A stretch of DNA of 64,000 nucleotides from Micromonospora echinofusca (GTDB lineage: Bacteria; Actinomycetota; Actinomycetes; Mycobacteriales; Micromonosporaceae). The stretch is from the NCBI RefSeq assembly GCF_900091445.1, contig NZ_LT607733.1:2992501-3056500 (forward strand), read 5' to 3'. Within the stretch, counting starts at the first letter, position 1, and every line of letters starts with the position of its first letter. The translations under genes were made by a program, and so were the position numbers. Under the pieces are notes generated by a model that was not told the origin of the DNA, searched no databases, and saw only the letters and a list, made by a program, of their open reading frames with translations. Positions 1-8,599 of the stretch are shown in pieces.

Positions 1-720
1 GCGCGCATGATCGATTTCTGGCTCGGCGGGGAGCACCACTTCCCGGTCGACGTGGCGGCCGCCCGTGCCTTCGAGCACGCGTACGGGCCGTGCGCGCCGG
101 TCTTCCGCGAGCTGCGCGCCTTCCTCGGCCGGGCGGTGCGCACGATGGCCGCGCGGGGGGTGGACGGCTTCCTCGTCTTCGGCGCCGGGGTGCCCAGCAT
201 GGGCAACGTGCACGAGGTCGCCCCGGAGGCCACCGTGCTCTACACCGACGTCGACCCGGTGACCATCCGCCTCGGTCAGCGCCTGCTGGCCGGCAGCGAC
301 CGGGCCGGCTACGGCTACGGCGACGCCACCGACATCGGCACGGTCGACCGCGCCCAGCTGCACCGCTTCGTGCCGGGGTGGGGGAGGAGGCCGGTCGGGG
401 TGGTCTTCCTCGGCCTGGCCGCGTTCCTGGACGACGAGACGCTGGCGCGCACCCTCGACGAGCTCTACCAGGCCACCGCGCCCGGCAGCCTGCTCGCCGT
501 CGATTTCGACACCGAGGAGCTGGCCGGTCACCCGGAGGCCCTGGCGATGATGGGTCCGACGTTCCGGATGCGCGCGCCGGCCGCGTTCGCGCGGCTACTG
601 GGCCGCTGGACGCCCACCGACGACGGCATCGTGCCGATCAGCCGGTGGCGCCCGGACGGCCCGCCGGCGCAGGTGCCGGACGCCTTCCACGGCGGGCTCG
701 CCGTCCGCTCGCCGGGCTGA
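1..720 (+). CDS. SAM-dependent methyltransferase, SAV2177/DUF574 family (5' partial)
   Basis: This is a putative S-adenosylmethionine-dependent methyltransferase of the actinobacterial SAV2177 type; its substrate is unknown. The first visible residues, ARMIDFWLGG, match the family's Y/F-D-x-L-L-G-G region, which normally lies 15-25 residues inside the protein. The reading frame is still open at base 1, so the true start is probably upstream and the ATG at 7 is internal. A Rossmann-like core follows: FLVFGAGVP (SAM loop), then VLYTDVDPV with the acidic residues expected to hold the SAM ribose. The C-terminus ends in RSPG, inside a 52-bp sequence that is repeated directly downstream. Family assignment is fairly secure, function is not. 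Confidence 0.8.
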   Translation, partial: ARMIDFWLGGEHHFPVDVAAARAFEHAYGPCAPVFRELRAFLGRAVRTMAARGVDGFLVFGAGVPSMGNVHEVAPEATVLYTDVDPVTIRLGQRLLAGSDRAGYGYGDATDIGTVDRAQLHRFVPGWGRRPVGVVFLGLAAFLDDETLARTLDELYQATAPGSLLAVDFDTEELAGHPEALAMMGPTFRMRAPAAFARLLGRWTPTDDGIVPISRWRPDGPPAQVPDAFHGGLAVRSPG

Positions 721-808
721 CCGCCTCGCCCGGCGGACCGGGTTCCAGGACGCTTACCGTCCGCTCGCCGGGCTGACCGCCTCGCCCGGCGGGCCGGGTT
801 CCAGGACG
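701..808. repeat. Tandem 52-bp direct duplication over the methyltransferase stop codon
   Basis: Bases 701-752 are repeated at 757-808 with one mismatch (A737 versus G793) and a 4-bp spacer, giving a 56-bp period. The first copy contains the last codons and the stop of the methyltransferase. The second copy therefore repeats the gene's tail (VRSPG-stop) as non-coding DNA. This looks like a recent slippage or unequal-exchange duplication. Confidence 0.9.
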
Positions 809-982
809 GCGGAGGCGGTACCGGCCGCCCGCCGCAGCACGCACGCGCCGGCGCCGCCCCGGGTGGTGCCGGCGCCCCGTGTCGTGGCCGTCGACGCGCC
901 CCGGCGGGCCCGCCCGCCGGGAGGCCGGGGCGCGGGCCTCCGTATGATGCTTGCCCTACGGCAAGCTTTTCGGAGGATGATC

Positions 983-2164
983 ATGTTGGAGGCACCGGGC
1001 CAGGTCTCGCGTGCGCTTCGCGCGGCCCCGCCCGACCAGGTGGTGGAGGCGGCGGACCGGGCCATCCGGTCCGCTCTGGGCGCCACGCGAACGGACGTGT
1101 TCATCGCCGACTACCGGATCACCGGGCTCTGGCCGGTGCTGGACACGGACCTCGCCGACGGCGGGGAGTTCCTCGCCTGCCACACCATGGCACAGCGCTG
1201 CTTCAGCAGCCAGCAGCCGGTGACCGACGCCATGGACGAGGGCCGGTGGTGGCTCTACCTGCCGCTGTCGGTGTGGGGGGAGCGGCTCGGGGTGCTCCTG
1301 GTCGAGCTGCCCGACCCGCCTGGTCCGGACGTCGTCGAGCGGGCCGCGGACGTCGCCGGTGAGCTGGCCGTCGTGCTGCGCGCGGCGGACCGGGAGACCG
1401 ACCGGTACCGCCGGGTCCGCCGGCGGGAGCGGCTCAGCATGGCGGCGGAGATGCAGTGGGAGCTGCTGCCGGGACGCGGCGTGAGCCACGCGGCGTTCGA
1501 TCTCGCCGGCCAGCTGGAGCCGGCGTACACCGTCGGCGGGGACCACTTCGACTGGTCCGTGGACGACGACCGGCTCACGGTGACGGTGCTCAACGGCGCC
1601 GGCATCGGGCTGGCGGCGGCGCTGCTGACCGCCGTCACCGTGAACGCGCTGCGCAACGCGCGGCGTTCCGGGGGGAGCCTCGTCGAGCAGGCCGAGCTGG
1701 CCTCCGACACGGTCTTCTACCAGCACCGTGGTCGCCGCTACGTGGCCACGCTCCTGCTCGAACTGGACACCGTCACCGGTCGGGTGCGGGCGGTGGATGC
1801 CGGCTCCCCGCACCTGTTGCGGCTGCGCGGCGGGACCGTGACGCCCATCCACCTGGAGCAGCAGCTGCCGCTGGGCATGTTCGCCGAGGCCCGCTACGAC
1901 GTCCAGGAGTTCGATCTGGAGCCGGGGGACCGGCTCTTCGTGGTCAGCGACGGCGTGTGGGCCGCCGACCCCGGTGACCGCGGGACGTACGGCGAGCGGG
2001 CGATGGCGCGGGCGATGCGGTCCACGCGGCTGCAACCGCCGGCGGAGGCGGTTGGTACGGTGATGCGCGAACTGCACGCCTGGCACGCGGATGTCGATTT
2101 GCGTGACGATGCTGTCGTCGTCTGCCTGGACTGGCGTGGCTCCGCCGGGCGGGGCGACGGGTGA
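983..2164 (+). CDS. PP2C-type (SpoIIE-like) protein phosphatase with N-terminal sensor-like region
   Basis: The likely role is dephosphorylation of an anti-sigma-factor antagonist or similar partner. The 393-residue protein has an N-terminal GAF-like region (roughly 1-160) followed by a SpoIIE/RsbU-type PP2C domain. The first metal motif VGGDHFD and the C-terminal SDGV and DDAVVV motifs are present. The usual second motif GDVxGHG is replaced by LNGAGIG, so one metal-binding aspartate is missing and activity may be weak or absent. The ATG at 983 was chosen because GGAGG sits 6 bases upstream; an in-frame ATG at 977 is too close to it. The MarR gene follows almost directly. Confidence 0.82.
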   Translation: MLEAPGQVSRALRAAPPDQVVEAADRAIRSALGATRTDVFIADYRITGLWPVLDTDLADGGEFLACHTMAQRCFSSQQPVTDAMDEGRWWLYLPLSVWGERLGVLLVELPDPPGPDVVERAADVAGELAVVLRAADRETDRYRRVRRRERLSMAAEMQWELLPGRGVSHAAFDLAGQLEPAYTVGGDHFDWSVDDDRLTVTVLNGAGIGLAAALLTAVTVNALRNARRSGGSLVEQAELASDTVFYQHRGRRYVATLLLELDTVTGRVRAVDAGSPHLLRLRGGTVTPIHLEQQLPLGMFAEARYDVQEFDLEPGDRLFVVSDGVWAADPGDRGTYGERAMARAMRSTRLQPPAEAVGTVMRELHAWHADVDLRDDAVVVCLDWRGSAGRGDG

Positions 2165-2217
2165 GAGCCGTCGTCGCGACGGCAGCACACGAGCGGGACG
2201 ATCGCAGGGGACACCTG

Positions 2218-2688
2218 GTGGAACGACCTCTGAATCTCGCCGCGGCGATCGACGCCGCCGCGGAGGCGCTCGTCGGTGTGCTCGACTCGGCGGTGTCCCG
2301 GCACCAGATGGCCGTCTCCCCGACGCAGTTGCGCGTGCTGTCGCTGATCACCGGCCGACCGGAGACCAACGTCAACGGCCTGGCCGAGCTGCTGGACGTC
2401 GTACCCTCCTCGGCGAGCCGGCTCTGCGACCGGCTGGAGGCGACGGGCCTGCTGCGCCGGGTCGCCGACCCCCGCGACCGGCGGGAGGTGCGGCTGGTCC
2501 CCACCGCCGACGCCGAGCAGCTGCTGCACGAGCTCCAGGAGCGCCGCCACCGTGCCGTGCAGGCCGTGCTGGACCGGATGCCGGGTCGGGCGCAGCACGA
2601 GCTGCTGCTGGCGCTGCTGGCCTTCGAGCGCGCGGCCACCGCCGTGCCGACCGAGGTGCCGGCCGACGCCTCCGCCCGCACCGCCTGA
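2218..2688 (+). CDS. MarR family transcriptional regulator
   Basis: This is a DNA-binding regulator of about 156 residues with the MarR winged-helix fold. Helices leading to NGLAELLDVVPSSASRL form the recognition region, and VADPRDRREVRL is the typical wing with the conserved D-x-R-x-x-R pattern. I chose the GTG at 2218, preceded by GCAGGGG. A longer in-frame GTG at 2161 would overlap the end of the phosphatase gene by 4 bases and cannot be excluded. The adjacent phosphatase suggests a shared stress or antibiotic response, but no ligand can be inferred. Confidence 0.85.
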   Translation: MERPLNLAAAIDAAAEALVGVLDSAVSRHQMAVSPTQLRVLSLITGRPETNVNGLAELLDVVPSSASRLCDRLEATGLLRRVADPRDRREVRLVPTADAEQLLHELQERRHRAVQAVLDRMPGRAQHELLLALLAFERAATAVPTEVPADASARTA

Positions 2689-2860
2689 CGCCCGGCCCGG
2701 GCGGTTCTCCGGCAGCCTGTACGTTCCATCGCTCCACTAGTGTCCTAGGATGCCTTACAGGTGGTGACCCACCGCACAAAGGCAACCGAACACCGGCGGA
2801 CGAGCAGCCTGAGCCGGAGGGCGGCGGCGACGGCCCGATATAGTGGCAGCGCAATCAGCC

Positions 2861-2887
2861 GGCCCGTGATCATGACGATCGCGGGCC
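2861..2887. promoter_or_regulatory. Dyad in the 315-bp gap before the phosphatidyltransferase gene
   Basis: GGCCCG-Y-GATC arms face each other across a short AT-containing loop with one mismatch. The gap 2689-3003 contains no convincing gene. A TATAGT hexamer at about 2849 could be a -10 element without a clear -35 partner. The dyad could be a weak terminator for the MarR gene or an operator for the downstream operon. Confidence 0.4.
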
Positions 2888-3003
2888 GAGTCAGGTGAAG
2901 GTCCCGTCGGGGGGCCACAGGGGACGCCGGCGTGAGCCGGCCCGACAGCGCCCACGTTCTCCGCGCTCGGCCGGGCGGCGGAGCGTGTCGCGGAGGAGGT
3001 CCG

Positions 3004-3645
3004 GTGTCGCGTCCGCCGGCTCGGGAAGATCACCCGGAGGCCACCGCCGCCACGAGCGGGGCGGCCATCGGCGACCGGGTCCTCACGCTGCCGAACGTCA
3101 TCAGCTTCGTCCGCCTGCTCGGCGTGCCGCTCTTCCTCTACCTGCTGCTCGTGGCGCGTGCCGACGTGGCGGCGGTCGTGGTGCTGGCCATCGGCGGCAC
3201 CACCGACTGGGTGGACGGCTGGGTCGCGCGCCGGATGCACCAGGTCAGTCGGTTGGGGGAGCTGCTCGACCCGCTGGCCGACCGGCTCTACATCCTCGCC
3301 ACGCTGCTCGCGTTCACCGCCCGCGACGTGGTGCCCTGGCAGTTCACCGCGGCGTTGCTGGCCCGGGAACTGCTCCTGCTGGGTTCGCTGGCGGTGCTGC
3401 GCCGCCACGGCTACGGTCCGCCGCCGGTGCACTACGTGGGCAAGACCGCGACGTTCCTGTTGCTGGCCGCTTTCCCGGTCTTGCTGCTCGCCGCGGCGGT
3501 GCCGGGCGCGGCGAGCGCCGCGGGGGCGATCGGTTGGGGCCTGGCCTGGTGGGGCCTGGTGCTCTACTGGGTGGCGGGCGCGCTCTACGTGGTGCAGGCC
3601 GCCCGGCTGGTCCGGGCGGTTCGGGCCGGGGGAGTGACGGCATGA
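3004..3645 (+). CDS. CDP-alcohol phosphatidyltransferase (PgsA-like)
   Basis: This integral membrane enzyme transfers a phosphatidyl group from CDP-diacylglycerol to an alcohol such as glycerol-3-phosphate in phospholipid synthesis. The complete signature D-x2-D-G-x2-A-R-x8-G-x3-D-x3-D is visible (DWVDGWVAR ... GELLDPLAD), and several hydrophobic helices follow. The GTG at 3004 is preferred because GGAGGAGG lies just upstream; a GTG at 2932 is also in frame. The ATGA overlap with the next gene indicates translational coupling. It corresponds in position to mycobacterial pgsA2 (Rv1822), so the exact alcohol acceptor is uncertain. Confidence 0.9.
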   Translation: MSRPPAREDHPEATAATSGAAIGDRVLTLPNVISFVRLLGVPLFLYLLLVARADVAAVVVLAIGGTTDWVDGWVARRMHQVSRLGELLDPLADRLYILATLLAFTARDVVPWQFTAALLARELLLLGSLAVLRRHGYGPPPVHYVGKTATFLLLAAFPVLLLAAAVPGAASAAGAIGWGLAWWGLVLYWVAGALYVVQAARLVRAVRAGGVTA

Positions 3646-4586
3646 CGGGTACGCCGGGCGACGGTCGGGGCCGTCCCGACCGGGTGTACGCACCCGACTT
3701 CCTGACGGAGTTGTTCCGCAACCCGTTGGATCCCGGGTACGCCGACGCGGCGGCCCGGCGCCGGGAGCGGCAGACGCCGCCGGCGCAGTGGCGGCGCTGG
3801 TCGGCGCGCTCCGTGACCCTGGTGGTGGCGCTGCTGCTGGGTTTCCTGTTCGCGGTGGCGTACCGGCAGACGCTGGAGGCCGAGCCGGGGCGCAGCCAGG
3901 CCCGGTCCGGCCTGGTCGAGCAGATCAAGCAGCGGGAGACCGAGACGGACCGGTTGTCGGTGCGGGCCGACGAGTTGCGGGCGGAGGTGGCGCGGCAGCG
4001 GGCGGCGGCGCTGGGTGGCTCGGAGGCGGCGCGGTTGCACAATCTGGAGGCGGGTACCGGCCTGGGGCGGGTGCGCGGTGACGGCGTGGTGGTGCGCCTG
4101 GCGGACGCCCCGCAGAACCAGGACGCGGTGACCGGCGCGGACGTGGGGCCGTCCCGGGTGATCTACAGCGATCTTCAGGGTGTGGCCAACGACCTGTGGG
4201 CGGCGGGGGCGGAGGCGATCGCGATCAACGGTCAGCGGTTGACGGCGATGTCGACGATCCGTTCGGCGGGGCAGGCGATCCTGGTGGACTTCCGGCCGGT
4301 GACGGGCCCGTACGAGGTGTCGGCGATCGGCCCGGGGTCGATGCGGGACCGCTACGAGGACAGCCGCAGCGCGTTGACGATGCGCAAGGTGGCTGAGGAC
4401 ACGGGGTTGTCGTTCGGTGTGCGGGAGGCCGAGGACCTCACCCTGCCGGCGGCTCCGGACCCGCGGCTACGCTACGCGCAGCCCTCGGTGAGTCCGACGC
4501 CGTCGCCGTCGGGGGTCGACGGTTCCGTCAGTCCTGGGCCGACCGGTTCGAGGACGTCTCCCAGCCCCTCCGGAGGTGGTCGATGA
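3642..4586 (+). CDS. DUF881 family membrane-anchored protein (first copy)
   Basis: This 314-residue protein has one transmembrane helix near residues 58-76 (VTLVVALLLGFLFAVAYR), a coiled-coil stretch of heptads to about residue 130, and an extracytoplasmic DUF881 domain with the typical GVVVRLADAP, LQGVANDLWAAGAEAIAINGQ and GPYEVSAIG segments. The C-terminus is rich in Pro, Ser and Gly. Its molecular function is unknown. In actinobacteria DUF881 genes flank sbp in a conserved cluster, as here. The start ATG overlaps the upstream stop (ATGA), and its own stop overlaps the sbp start. Confidence 0.88.
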   Translation: MTGTPGDGRGRPDRVYAPDFLTELFRNPLDPGYADAAARRRERQTPPAQWRRWSARSVTLVVALLLGFLFAVAYRQTLEAEPGRSQARSGLVEQIKQRETETDRLSVRADELRAEVARQRAAALGGSEAARLHNLEAGTGLGRVRGDGVVVRLADAPQNQDAVTGADVGPSRVIYSDLQGVANDLWAAGAEAIAINGQRLTAMSTIRSAGQAILVDFRPVTGPYEVSAIGPGSMRDRYEDSRSALTMRKVAEDTGLSFGVREAEDLTLPAAPDPRLRYAQPSVSPTPSPSGVDGSVSPGPTGSRTSPSPSGGGR

Positions 4587-4915
4587 TCGCGGTGCTGGCC
4601 CTGCTGGCCGGTGTGGTGCTGGGGGTGTGGCTCGACCCCACGGTTCCCACGGCGTTGCAGCCGTACCTGCCGATCGCGGTGGTGGCCGCGCTGGACGCGG
4701 TGTTCGGCGGGGTGCGGGCGAAGCTCGACCGGATCTTCGACGACAAGCAGTTCGTGGTGTCGTTCATCTCGAACGTGCTGGTGGCGGGTCTGATCGTGTA
4801 CCTGGGTGACCAGTTGGGGGTGGGCGGTCAGCTCTCCACCGGTGTGGTGGTGGTGCTCGGGGTGCGGATCTTCGGGAACGTGGCGGCGATCCGTCGGCAC
4901 CTGTTCCGGGCGTAG
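4583..4915 (+). CDS. sbp: Small basic protein family (Sbp, DUF1290)
   Basis: This 110-residue membrane protein has three hydrophobic segments and the family core GGVRAKLDRIFDDKQFVVSFISN. It resembles Bacillus Sbp, which is encoded next to division genes there; a biochemical role is not established. The start ATG overlaps the stop of the upstream DUF881 gene and a second DUF881 gene follows within about 12 bases. This DUF881-sbp-DUF881 arrangement is conserved across actinobacteria (Rv1823-Rv1825), so the three products probably act together at the envelope. Confidence 0.9.
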   Translation: MIAVLALLAGVVLGVWLDPTVPTALQPYLPIAVVAALDAVFGGVRAKLDRIFDDKQFVVSFISNVLVAGLIVYLGDQLGVGGQLSTGVVVVLGVRIFGNVAAIRRHLFRA

Positions 4916-4926
4916 GTTTGGTGGCG

Positions 4927-5886
4927 ATGAGCAGCGACGAGCACACGGAGACGGGCACGGGCTGGCCGCAGCCGGCGGGTCCGGGGCGGCCGGGGGGTCC
5001 GGCGGGGGAGCCCGATCCGCGGCCGGAGGCGCCGGATCCGGACGAGTTGAGCCCGTTGGTGCCGGAGCGGTCGGCGCCGTCGGTGGAGCCTTCCGTGCGG
5101 GAGCCTGAGGACGGGGCGACGGTGGATCTGAGCCGGGCGGCCGGTGCGGGTGAGGTCGAGCAGCCGGCGGCTGCCGGGCCGGCGCCGCGGCGGCGGATGA
5201 GTTCGGCCGGGGTGATGATCGCGGCGTTGTTGGCGTTGCTGGGGTTCACGTTGGTGGTGCAGTTCAAGACGACGTCGACGGATCCGACGGTGGCGGCGAC
5301 GCGGCAGGAGGATCTGGTGCGGATCCTGTACGACCTGAATTCGCGGGAGGTTCGGCTGCGGCAGGACATCGCGACGTTGGAGGAGAGCCAGCGGCAGTTG
5401 CGGTCGGGTCAGCAGGGTCGGCAGGCGGCGTTGGAGGAGGCGACGCGGCGGGCCGACGAGTTGGGCATCCTGGCGGGGACGTTGCCGGCGACGGGGCCGG
5501 GGTTGTCGGTGCGGTTCGAGGCGGGTGAGAAGTCGATCTCGGCGTCGCGGGTGCTGGACGCGGTGCAGGAGTTGCGGGGCGCGGGCGCGGAGGCGATGCA
5601 GATCTCCGGTGGTGACCGGGCGACGGTGCGGATCATCGCCTCGACGTTCTTCCTGGACGGGGAGGGCGGGGCGTTGGTGGTGGACGGGCGTCGGTTGACG
5701 GGTCCGTTCACGATCACGGTGATCGGTGATCCGGCGACGATGCGTACGGCCTTGAACATTCCTGGCGGGGTGGTGGCGTCGGTGACGGGTGACGGCGGTA
5801 AGTTGATCGTTGAGGATCGTGAGGTTGCCGAGGTTTCGGCGCTGCACGCGCCGATCAAGCTGGAACACGCCCGTCCGGTCTCCTGA
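4927..5886 (+). CDS. DUF881 family membrane-anchored protein (second copy)
   Basis: This protein of about 319 residues has a long acidic, proline-rich cytoplasmic N-terminus (to about residue 90), one transmembrane helix (MIAALLALLGFTLVVQF), a coiled coil, and a DUF881 domain with GPGLSVRFEAG, AVQELRGAGAEAMQISGG and GPFTITVIGD. It is a diverged paralogue of the gene two positions upstream. Starts at TTG 4918, GTG 4921 or ATG 4927 are in frame and no ribosome site decides between them. I used the ATG because the resulting MSSDE start is ordinary. Function is unknown. Confidence 0.85.
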   Translation: MSSDEHTETGTGWPQPAGPGRPGGPAGEPDPRPEAPDPDELSPLVPERSAPSVEPSVREPEDGATVDLSRAAGAGEVEQPAAAGPAPRRRMSSAGVMIAALLALLGFTLVVQFKTTSTDPTVAATRQEDLVRILYDLNSREVRLRQDIATLEESQRQLRSGQQGRQAALEEATRRADELGILAGTLPATGPGLSVRFEAGEKSISASRVLDAVQELRGAGAEAMQISGGDRATVRIIASTFFLDGEGGALVVDGRRLTGPFTITVIGDPATMRTALNIPGGVVASVTGDGGKLIVEDREVAEVSALHAPIKLEHARPVS

Positions 5887-5940
5887 CCGGCGCGGCTCGC
5901 ACCGGGTTTCCGGTGCGCCGATGGATGAAGGACGCGTCTG

Positions 5941-6321
5941 GTGATTCCTGAGGATCTGCGGTATACCGCCGAGCACGAGTGGGTGGCGGGTGACGGCGGT
6001 GGCACTGTCCGGGTCGGCATCACGCACTTCGCGCAGGACGCCCTGGGTGACATCGTGTACGTCCAGCTGCCCGAGGCGGGCGCGGTGGTGGCGGCCGGTG
6101 AGTCGTTGGGTGAGATCGAGTCGACCAAGAGCGTGTCGGAGATCTACGCCCCGCTCAGCGGTACGGTGTCGGCGCGCAACGAGGCGCTCGGCGACACCCC
6201 TGAGGTGATCAACACGGATCCGTACGGTGCGGGTTGGTTGGTGGAGATCGCCTTGGACGATCCGGCGGCGGTCGACGGCCTGTTGTCCGCGGACGCGTAT
6301 CGTGAGCTCACCGAGAGCTGA
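5941..6321 (+). CDS. gcvH: Glycine cleavage system H protein
   Basis: This lipoyl carrier shuttles the aminomethyl group between the P, T and L proteins of the glycine cleavage complex. Its 126 residues are family length, and the lipoylation motif ESTKS (lysine 61) lies in the usual biotinyl/lipoyl fold, preceded by GDIVYVQLPEAG. The GTG start has AAGGA about 10 bases upstream. The cognate gcvP gene lies 8 kb downstream behind a glycine riboswitch. No gcvT or lipoamide dehydrogenase gene is present in this window. Confidence 0.96.
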   Translation: MIPEDLRYTAEHEWVAGDGGGTVRVGITHFAQDALGDIVYVQLPEAGAVVAAGESLGEIESTKSVSEIYAPLSGTVSARNEALGDTPEVINTDPYGAGWLVEIALDDPAAVDGLLSADAYRELTES

Positions 6322-6535
6322 GCGCGTCCCTTCCGGGCGTGGTGGGTGTTCCGCGCGTCCGGTTGCCCTGCATTTCGGCGCTGGCTAGGCTCGCCCAGTC
6401 GACCGAGAATCCAATAGTTCAGCGTTGCGGAATTGCCTTTCCGGGCACGGGGAGCCAGCCGCCGGGTGTGGTAGTGCCCGGCGGCCAGACCCGCCATTAC
6501 CCGACGCCGACCGAACAGATCCGTGAGGTGGTCCC

Positions 6536-6988
6536 ATGACGCGCCCAGACGACGAGTTCCCCCCACTCGACGTCACTTCGACGCTCAATCTCGGTTCGCT
6601 CGACGAAGTGCTGGAGGGGCCGGACACCGATGTGGTGCCGAGCCGGATGTCCGGTTCGTTGCCGCCGGGTATGGCGCTGCTGGTGGTTCGCCGGGGTCCG
6701 AACGCGGGTGCCCGGTTCCTGTTGGATCACGATGTGACGACCAGCGGTCGTCACCCGGACAGTGACATCTTCTTGGACGACGTGACGGTGTCGCGGCGGC
6801 ATGCGGAGTTCCACCGTGACGGTGGGACGTTCACGGTGCGGGACGTGGGAAGTCTGAACGGCACGTACGTGAACCGGGAGCGGGTCGAGGCGGCCACGTT
6901 GAGCAATGGTGACGAGGTGCAGATCGGCAAGTTCCGGGTGGTGTTCATCGCCGGTCCGCGTCCCGAGGAGGGGGCCGGCCGGGGGTGA
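6536..6988 (+). CDS. garA: FHA domain protein, GarA/OdhI type
   Basis: This is a phosphopeptide-binding regulator. Its homologues GarA and OdhI inhibit 2-oxoglutarate dehydrogenase and related enzymes and are switched by Ser/Thr kinases. The 150-residue protein has a flexible N-terminus with a candidate phosphothreonine motif (DVTSTLNL, Thr14 and Thr16) and an FHA domain with the hallmark residues GRHPDSDI, VSRRHAEF and GSLNGTYVN. The usual ETTSVFR phospho-motif of mycobacterial GarA is altered, although two threonines remain. A ribosome site (GAGGTGG) precedes the ATG. Position next to gcvH and a MerR gene matches Rv1827. Confidence 0.93.
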   Translation: MTRPDDEFPPLDVTSTLNLGSLDEVLEGPDTDVVPSRMSGSLPPGMALLVVRRGPNAGARFLLDHDVTTSGRHPDSDIFLDDVTVSRRHAEFHRDGGTFTVRDVGSLNGTYVNRERVEAATLSNGDEVQIGKFRVVFIAGPRPEEGAGRG

Positions 6989-7740
6989 ACGAGCCTGCGG
7001 CCTCCACGCCGCCCGAGGCGGCCCGCGCCCGTCCGCTGATGAGCATCGGCGAGGTGCTGGGTCAGCTGCGGGTTGATTTCCCGGACGTGACCATTTCGAA
7101 GTTGCGGTTCCTCGAGGCCGAGGGTCTGGTGGAGCCGCAGCGGACGGCTGCGGGTTACCGGAAGTACAGCTGGGACGATGTGGCGCGGTTGCGGTTCGTG
7201 TTGACCGCGCAGCGGGACCAGTATCTGCCCTTGCGGGTGATCCGTGATCAGTTGGCGCAGTGGGACGCGTCCGGGGAGTCGCCGGGTCGGCAGCGGCCGA
7301 CGTTGGTGGCGGTGGGTCCGGACGGTGAGGTTCCGGGGCGGGTGTCGGAGGAGCCGGCCGGGTCGTCGCAGGTGCGGCTCGGCCGGTTGGATCTGGTGGC
7401 GCGCAGTGGGATCGACGAGTCGACGCTGGGCGAGTTGGAGCGCCTTGGTGTGGTGGTGTCGGATCCGCCGGGTTGGTACGACGACGATGCGTTGATCATT
7501 GCGCGTGCGGTGGCGGGTCTGGCGGCGTACGGGTTGGAGCCGCGGCATCTGCGGGCGTTCCGGACGGCGGCGGATCGGGAGGTCGGTCTGTTCGCGCAGT
7601 TGGTGGCGCCGTTGGCGCGGCAGAGTGATCCGGCGGCGCGGGCGCGGGCTGCGGAGACGGCGCGGGAGTTGGTGGCGTTGTCGCAGCAGTTGCATGCGGC
7701 GTTGGTGCGGGTGGGGTTGCGCTCGACGTTGGGTCGGTGA
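6985..7740 (+). CDS. MerR family regulator, FtsR/Rv1828-like
   Basis: This is a 251-residue DNA-binding protein. The N-terminal MerR helix-turn-helix is visible as SIGEVLGQLRVDFPDVTISKLRFLEAEGLVEPQRTAAGYRKYS in outline (residues about 19-60), followed by an effector region typical of the Rv1828/FtsR group. The corynebacterial homologue FtsR activates ftsZ, which suggests a link to cell division, but this is known for the family and not shown here. The GTG start overlaps the garA stop by 4 bases, so the two are probably co-translated. Confidence 0.88.
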   Translation: MNEPAASTPPEAARARPLMSIGEVLGQLRVDFPDVTISKLRFLEAEGLVEPQRTAAGYRKYSWDDVARLRFVLTAQRDQYLPLRVIRDQLAQWDASGESPGRQRPTLVAVGPDGEVPGRVSEEPAGSSQVRLGRLDLVARSGIDESTLGELERLGVVVSDPPGWYDDDALIIARAVAGLAAYGLEPRHLRAFRTAADREVGLFAQLVAPLARQSDPAARARAAETARELVALSQQLHAALVRVGLRSTLGR

Positions 7741-7915
7741 TCCGGTGGGGCGTGCGGAAAGATCTTCCCCGGGAAGCGTGTCGTAGGCTTGCCGGGGTAA
7801 CCCCTTTCTGGCGCGGGCGTGGTGCGGGTAGCGCATGGGACGGCCGTGTCGCGGTCCGTGTACCGTGCAGGGAAGGGCGCGGTGCGGCGTAGGTGACAAC
7901 GACACGGAGGCGGCG

Positions 7916-8380
7916 GTGCGCGAGCTGAGCGTGGTCGGAGTTCGGGTGGAGCTGCCCAACAACCAGCCGATCGTCCTGCTCAGGGAGGTCGAGGGGGACC
8001 GCTATCTGCCGATCTGGATCGGTGCGGTCGAGGCGACGGCGATCGCCTATGAGCAGCAGGGGGTCAAGCCGGCCCGGCCGCTGACCCATGATCTTCTGCG
8101 GGACGTGTTGGCGGCGTTGAAGGCGCCGTTGCAGGCGGTGGAGATCACGGAGCTGAAGGAGAACGTCTTCTACGCGGATCTGTTGCTCGGTGACGGGGTG
8201 CGGGTGTCGGCCCGGCCGAGTGATTCCATCGCGTTGGCGTTGCGGGTCGGTGCGCCGATTCGTTGTGCCGAGGAGGTCCTCAGCGAGGCGGGGATCGTGA
8301 TCCCGGACGAGCAGGAGGACGAGGTGGAGAAGTTCCGCGAGTTCCTGGACCAGGTGCGTCCGGAGGATTTCGCCGGCTGA
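7916..8380 (+). CDS. Bifunctional nuclease family protein (DUF151)
   Basis: This 154-residue protein matches the DUF151/bifunctional nuclease family (Rv1829 type) with the core LPIWIGAVEATAIAYEQQG and the conserved DSIALALRVGAPI segment. Plant and Thermotoga relatives have DNase/RNase-like or unknown activity, so the biochemical role here is inferred only. The GTG at 7916 is supported by GGAGG 5-6 bases upstream. The reading frame extends further upstream to 7835 but that stretch lacks conservation. It lies between two MerR genes in the conserved block. Confidence 0.88.
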   Translation: MRELSVVGVRVELPNNQPIVLLREVEGDRYLPIWIGAVEATAIAYEQQGVKPARPLTHDLLRDVLAALKAPLQAVEITELKENVFYADLLLGDGVRVSARPSDSIALALRVGAPIRCAEEVLSEAGIVIPDEQEDEVEKFREFLDQVRPEDFAG

Positions 8381-8599
8381 TTCCGGTCTTTCGCGCGGGT
8401 GGACAAGCTTGTCGGGCGCGGCGTCGTCCGTCACGTTCAGTGACGGTACGGTGCTGTGGATGATCGTCGTTGTCGTGTGTCGCGGCGTGTCGCAACGGTT
8501 CCTGCGGGGCAATTTCTCAAGGCGGCTATAGGGTTGCCGTGTCGAGGGGTGCACGTCCCGGAAGCGACGTGTCACCGCACTGGCGGGGAGGTTGTCCGG

